Positions 23,735-26,873 of a stretch of DNA of 26,873 bases are shown piece by piece. The position numbers and the translations under genes were made by a program. Under the pieces are notes generated by a model, which saw nothing but the letters and a program-made list of their open reading frames with translations, did no database searches and was not told the DNA's origin. The DNA lies in NCBI GenBank assembly GCA_937901105.1, contig CALCHD010000011.1, positions 1-26,873 of the forward strand, written 5' to 3'. Position 1 is the first letter of the stretch. Each line of letters opens with the position of its first letter. This stretch comes from an uncultured Bacteroidales bacterium. Lineage in GTDB: Bacteria; Bacteroidota; Bacteroidia; Bacteroidales; UBA932.

Positions 23735-24208
23735 TTAAAAATTGCTGAATGAAAATGGCAACAATGCGTCTACAGACTCCATAACCTGTATTTTTCCAGC
23801 AGATCCAACAATGACGGCTATTGGAGCACCAGCCCTTTTCTGGCTCTCCAGCAGTACTTGCAGACATGCTGCACAAGGGTACGTGAGTGTGGATGTCAAA
23901 ATACCGTTCTGGCTACCAATAATTGCAATTGCCTTTACTGGAGAAGATGGATAGTTGTGGTGTGCTGCAAATAATGCCACCCTTTCTGCACAAAGCCCGG
24001 ATGGTGAAGCTGCATTCTCCTGGTTTGATCCTGTAACAATTTCACCGTTTCCCATAAGCACTGCAGCACCTACATTAAATTTTGAGTATGGTGCGTATGA
24101 AGATTTTGTTGCTTCTGCAGCTTTTTCCATCAATAGCTTATATTCAGCTGGCAGTTCTGAAGCTGAAGAGTATTCCTTATATTGAATGTTGATATCTTTT
24201 TCCTGCAT
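23735..24208 (-). CDS. cdd: Cytidine deaminase
   Basis: A 157-residue zinc enzyme for pyrimidine salvage (cytidine and deoxycytidine to uridine forms). Zinc ligands are C73 in the CAE motif (GLCAERVALF), C112 and C115 (PCAAC), with E75 as the proton shuttle. FNVGAAVLMGNGEIVTGSNQENA is the substrate-binding stretch. This is the homotetrameric short form. A -7 box TATCTTTG at 24233-24226 (minus strand) should drive it, divergent from the LysM gene. Confidence 0.93.
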   Translation of the reverse strand: MQEKDINIQYKEYSSASELPAEYKLLMEKAAEATKSSYAPYSKFNVGAAVLMGNGEIVTGSNQENAASPSGLCAERVALFAAHHNYPSSPVKAIAIIGSQNGILTSTLTYPCAACLQVLLESQKRAGAPIAVIVGSAGKIQVMESVDALLPFSFSNF

Positions 24209-24225
24209 ACTGTACCCGTTTTTTA

Positions 24226-24252
24226 CAAAGATACATTTTATTGTTACCTTTG
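24226..24252. promoter_or_regulatory. Divergent -7 boxes between cdd and the LysM gene
   Basis: Minus-strand TATCTTTG (24233-24226) faces cdd. Plus-strand TACCTTTG (24245-24252) lies only 4 nt before the ATG at 24257, so that transcript would be leaderless or nearly so. -33 boxes are weak for both. Confidence 0.5.
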
Positions 24253-24256
24253 TTTC

Positions 24257-25129
24257 ATGAGTAACAAAAAAATTATTATGCTGCTGATGATGGTTTTATT
24301 GGCAGCAGGAGCCAATGCCCAGAAACTTACCAGGCAGCAATACATAAACAAGTACAAGGATATTGCCATAGAGCAGATGCACAAGCATAAGATTCCGGCC
24401 AGCATTATACTTGCGCAGGGATGTCTTGAATCTGGTGACGGCAATTCTGCATTGGCAAGAAAGGCAAACAACCATTTTGGAATAAAATGCCATGATGGCT
24501 GGAGAGGCAAGAAATTCAGGCAGGATGATGATGCAAAAAATGAATGCTTCAGAAAATACAAGAATGCAATAGATTCATATACTGATCATTCATACTTCCT
24601 TACTTCACGTCCAAGATACAATTCACTTTTTGATTTGCCTATTACTGATTACAAGGCCTGGGCGCATGGACTTAAGGCTGCAGGGTATGCAACAAATCCA
24701 AAGTATGCAAAACTTCTGATAGACATAATTGAAGAGTATGAGCTGTACAAGTATGATACAAAAGAGGCCTATGCAATTTCCAGGGAGCAGAAGAGGGCGG
24801 AAAAAAAGGCTGCACAGATAGAAAAGAAGAAGAAAAAGCTTGAGAAGAGGGCAATAAAAGCAGCAAAGAAAGCCCAAAAGGCAAACCATAAATATTATGA
24901 GTTTACAGGTCAGACACCTCAAACCACAATACCGGCTCTAAATGCTGCTGCACAGCCTCCTAAAGCCACTCCGGCACCAGCTGCGGCAAAAGATTATATT
25001 GTAAAGAAAGGTGATACATTGTATTCTATTGCCAGAAAACATGGGATGAGTGTTTCAGAAATCCAGAAGCTCAATCCGGGAATAAATCCAAATTCACTTA
25101 AAATAGGGGCCAGACTAAAGCTGAAATAA
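24257..25129 (+). CDS. Exported glucosaminidase with LysM domain (peptidoglycan hydrolase)
   Basis: A 290-residue protein with signal peptide (MSNKKIIMLLMMVLLAAGANA). A glucosaminidase/FlgJ-like domain follows (about 25-165: PASIILAQGCLESGDGNSALARKANNHFGIKC with likely catalytic E58). Next is a highly basic coiled stretch (about 175-210, EKKAAQIEKKKKKLEKRAIKAAKK), a Pro/Ala linker, and one LysM domain (247-289, YIVKKGDTLYSIARKHGMS...LNPGI). It should cleave glycan strands while bound to peptidoglycan. The start at 24257 begins a clean signal peptide just behind a -7 box; a longer frame from 24182 is rejected. It lies 1 nt upstream of mltG. Confidence 0.9.
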   Translation: MSNKKIIMLLMMVLLAAGANAQKLTRQQYINKYKDIAIEQMHKHKIPASIILAQGCLESGDGNSALARKANNHFGIKCHDGWRGKKFRQDDDAKNECFRKYKNAIDSYTDHSYFLTSRPRYNSLFDLPITDYKAWAHGLKAAGYATNPKYAKLLIDIIEEYELYKYDTKEAYAISREQKRAEKKAAQIEKKKKKLEKRAIKAAKKAQKANHKYYEFTGQTPQTTIPALNAAAQPPKATPAPAAAKDYIVKKGDTLYSIARKHGMSVSEIQKLNPGINPNSLKIGARLKLK

Positions 25130-25130
25130 T

Positions 25131-26057
25131 ATGAAAAAGGCAGTATTTCTATTTATAGTTGGAGCATTGGCAGTGGCTGCAGCAATCTTTGTTCCAAGGT
25201 ATCTGCAGGAATATAAAAAGAGTGTGGCAGAAAAGAGTGTACTCTATATTCCTCTAAACAGCACTTATGAACAGATGCTTGATACAGTTTCCAATGCTGT
25301 GGCAGATATTAACTCTTTCAAAAAGGTTGCGCAAAGAGCAAATCTTAATGAAAAGTTCAAGCCAGGAAGATATATTTTTACTCCCGACAAAACCAATAAG
25401 GAACTGGTAAGATCCCTGGCAATGGGATGGGAGAGCCCTATGATGCTCACATTGAGCGGAAACATCAGGGGGCTGGAGAAACTGTCGGGAATACTTGGAA
25501 AGAAATTGGCTGCCGATTCTGCTGCATTTATGGAGTATTTGTGCAGGGAGGATGTGTGGAAAGGTTGCGGGTTCAACAAGGAGAATTTTATGGGTATGTT
25601 CCTGCCCAATACATATGAGGTTTATTGGACCATTACACCGGAAAAGTTTGTTGAGAGGATGAAGAAGGAGTATGAAAAGTTCTGGAATGATGAGCGAAAA
25701 AACAAAGCTGCAGAAATAGGACTCACCCCATCTGAAGTTTCAGTACTGGCTTCAATTGTTTGTGAAGAGACCAATTATGGTCCGGAGATGCCAAGGGTTG
25801 CCGGAGTGTATATGAACAGGCTGAAAAAAGGGATGAAGCTTGATGCAGACCCTACAGTAAAGTTTGCGCTTGGAGACCCTACAATTAAAAGGATTCTGTT
25901 CAGGCATCTGAAAGTGGATTCTCCGTACAATACCTATAAAAATCAGGGACTTCCTCCAGGACCAATAACCATTCCAAGCATAAAGGGAATTGAGTCGGTC
26001 CTTGGATACGAGAAGCATAATTATTTGTATTTTTGTTGCAAAATTTTGTGTTTTTAA
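25131..26057 (+). CDS. mltG: Endolytic transglycosylase MltG, C-terminus lost at a sequence junction
   Basis: MltG cuts nascent peptidoglycan strands at the inner membrane. There is one N-terminal membrane segment (about 4-22), then the YceG-like domain. The catalytic glutamate is E213 in LASIVCEETNYGPEM, followed by RVAGVYMNRLKKGMKLDADPTVKFALG and SPYNTYKNQGLPPGPITIPS, all standard. Homology runs to KHNYLYFCCK (295-304). Bacteroidota MltG proteins continue from here (YLYMCAK-type, then an FSG..HNFA-like end). Instead four unrelated residues (ILCF) and a stop follow, just where base composition falls. About 35-45 residues are missing. The stop is therefore probably not the native one. The truncation reads as a chimeric join or recombination, not as a frameshift. 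Confidence 0.88.
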   Translation: MKKAVFLFIVGALAVAAAIFVPRYLQEYKKSVAEKSVLYIPLNSTYEQMLDTVSNAVADINSFKKVAQRANLNEKFKPGRYIFTPDKTNKELVRSLAMGWESPMMLTLSGNIRGLEKLSGILGKKLAADSAAFMEYLCREDVWKGCGFNKENFMGMFLPNTYEVYWTITPEKFVERMKKEYEKFWNDERKNKAAEIGLTPSEVSVLASIVCEETNYGPEMPRVAGVYMNRLKKGMKLDADPTVKFALGDPTIKRILFRHLKVDSPYNTYKNQGLPPGPITIPSIKGIESVLGYEKHNYLYFCCKILCF

Positions 26058-26060
26058 ATT
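26035..26060. other. Composition break / probable chimeric junction
   Basis: 25,921-25,980 has 27 G/C of 60; 26,041-26,100 has 11 of 60 and 26,161-26,220 has 18 of 60. The break coincides with the loss of the mltG 3' end after codon 304 (26042). Downstream genes use A/T-ending codons throughout. See findings. Confidence 0.75.
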
Positions 26061-26061
26061 T

Positions 26062-26640
26062 ATGTTTGATTTTTTTGAAGGGAAATTTGTTGAAATAACA
26101 CCATCATATATAGTGATAAATTGTGGTGGAGTTGGATATAAAATAGAAATATCTTTAAATTCATATAGTATTTTAAAAGATAAGACAGAAGGAAGGGTGC
26201 TTGTGCATCATATTGTAAGAGAAGATGCTCAACTTTTATTTGGTTTTGAAAGTGAAAAAGAACGAAAACTTTTCAAGCACTTGATAAGCGTAAACGGAGT
26301 CGGTGCAAACACTGCGAGAATGATTCTTTCTTCTCTTAGTTGTGATGATTTGATTGAGGCTGTCGTTAGTGAAAATGTCAATGTCATTAAAGCAGTAAAA
26401 GGAATAGGTCTTAAAACCGCTCAAAGAATAATTATAGACTTAAAAGATAATCTAAGCAAGTTTGAAATTGTTAAATCTGAGTGTGTTTTCAGCAATAAAA
26501 ACAGAGAAGAAGCGTTATTAGCATTGCAAACGCTTGGTTTTAATAAACCTGCAATAGAAAAAACTTTGGATAAAATACTAAAAACAGACGTTTCCTTAGG
26601 TGTAGAAGAACTAATTAGGCAAGCGTTGAAGGTTTTATAA
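26062..26640 (+). CDS. ruvA: Holliday junction branch migration protein RuvA
   Basis: A 192-residue DNA-binding subunit that holds four-way junctions for the RuvB motor. Domain I is an OB fold (1-63: MFDFFEGKFVEI, CGGVGYKIEI, REDAQLLFGF). Domain II holds two helix-hairpin-helix motifs (LISVNGVGANTARMILS, 74-90; AVKGIGLKTAQRIIIDLKD, 111-129). Domain III (about 147-192) contacts RuvB (EEALLALQTLGF...VEELIRQALKVL). Length is normal. The in-frame extension to 25990 runs through mltG and is discarded. Strongly A+T-biased codons contrast with all genes before 26,040. Followed 12 nt later by sprA, a known Bacteroidota neighbour pair. Confidence 0.95.
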   Translation: MFDFFEGKFVEITPSYIVINCGGVGYKIEISLNSYSILKDKTEGRVLVHHIVREDAQLLFGFESEKERKLFKHLISVNGVGANTARMILSSLSCDDLIEAVVSENVNVIKAVKGIGLKTAQRIIIDLKDNLSKFEIVKSECVFSNKNREEALLALQTLGFNKPAIEKTLDKILKTDVSLGVEELIRQALKVL

Positions 26641-26652
26641 TTTTTTGATTTA

Positions 26653-26873
26653 ATGAAACTACATATCAATAAAATATTTCTTTTACTATTTGCTTTAATG
26701 TGTTGCAATATCTCTTTTGCACAAACAGATAGTTTGAGATATAATATTGAAGAAAATTCTGATAGTCCCTTATTTTTAGATACTCCAAGCAATATTACTA
26801 CCGAGGTGGAGTATGACCCTATAAACAACGAATATATTTTAATAAAAAAGGTAGGTGATATAATTCTTGAACG
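26653..26873 (+). CDS. sprA: SprA (type IX secretion translocon), 5' part only
   Basis: 73 codons are present before the window ends; SprA is normally over 2,000 residues. The signal peptide is MKLHINKIFLLLFALMCCNI then SFA, cleaved before QTD. The segment VEYDPINNEYILIKKVGDII matches the SprA N-terminal pattern (YDP..N.Y...KVGD). SprA is the giant outer-membrane barrel of the type IX secretion system. The position right after ruvA supports the call. Codons are as A/T-rich as in ruvA. Confidence 0.82.
   Translation, partial: MKLHINKIFLLLFALMCCNISFAQTDSLRYNIEENSDSPLFLDTPSNITTEVEYDPINNEYILIKKVGDIILE

Noticed and set aside
23189..23748. Cys-rich or repeat-protein frames across the third array (both strands)
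   Set aside because: Same cause: 51-bp units divisible by three. They also run through the SRP RNA gene and the end of the protease gene.
25990..26061. A frameshift in mltG (reading YLYFVAK in the +1 frame)
   Set aside because: The existing frame gives YLYFCCK, which already fits the Bacteroidota YLYMCAK-type pattern. Shifting does not recover any further MltG sequence, so a junction explains it better.
26062..26873. Horizontal transfer of ruvA-sprA into this genome
   Set aside because: No mobile element or attachment site is visible, the genes are core and normally vertical, and the broken mltG end points to an assembly join; kept only as the weaker alternative.

Overview
The window comes from a member of the phylum Bacteroidota, most likely an uncultivated Bacteroidales. 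The evidence is the family content (THI-riboswitch TonB receptor plus PnuT, SprA, Bacteroidota-type MltG), the near absence of Shine-Dalgarno sequences, and many promoters of the Bacteroidota form TTTG-N19/20-TAnnTTTG. Coding DNA is of medium G+C up to about 26,040. The last 0.8 kb is much more A+T-rich and looks like a different genome.

Layout. 1-350: an array of 51/52-bp modular repeats. 423-1190: secreted glutaminyl cyclase. 1284-4371: thiamin uptake unit (promoter, inverted octamer pair, TPP riboswitch, TonB receptor, PnuT). 4440-10934 (minus): complete-looking histidine operon hisG-hisD-hisCB-hisH-hisA-hisF-hisIE. It is preceded at 10967-11118 by a full attenuation leader: promoter, 24-codon His-rich leader peptide, antiterminator strand and terminator. 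hisC is fused to the dehydratase half of hisB, and no histidinol-phosphate phosphatase domain is present. 11176-12123: a CorA-type transporter, divergent from his. 12120-16808 (minus): a GT2, a flippase, a GT4 and a POT-like MFS transporter. 16943-18217 (minus): secreted CE7 esterase. 18337-18492 (minus): 51-residue membrane protein. 18553-18695: second repeat array. 18833-23240: rpsA, rnz and a CtpA-type protease. 23249-23492: third repeat array. 23547-23643 (minus): SRP RNA. 23735-24208 (minus): cytidine deaminase. 24257-26057: glucosaminidase-LysM protein and mltG, whose C-terminus is lost at the composition break. 26062-26873: ruvA and the start of sprA.

How parts work together. The his genes form one polycistron whose transcription should depend on charged tRNA-His through the leader peptide. 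The thiamin genes should be shut off by TPP through the riboswitch. The 12-15.5 kb genes look like part of a surface polysaccharide pathway (sugar transfer and lipid-linked export).

The least expected signals are: (1) a 9-mer YTGTCGGGA, whose octamer core occurs 20 times on both strands, in genes and between them; (2) a 51/52-bp modular intergenic repeat family at three loci, with a possible fourth decayed copy; (3) the His-codon attenuator; (4) the HisC-IGPD fusion without a phosphatase domain; (5) a probable chimeric join near 26,040.
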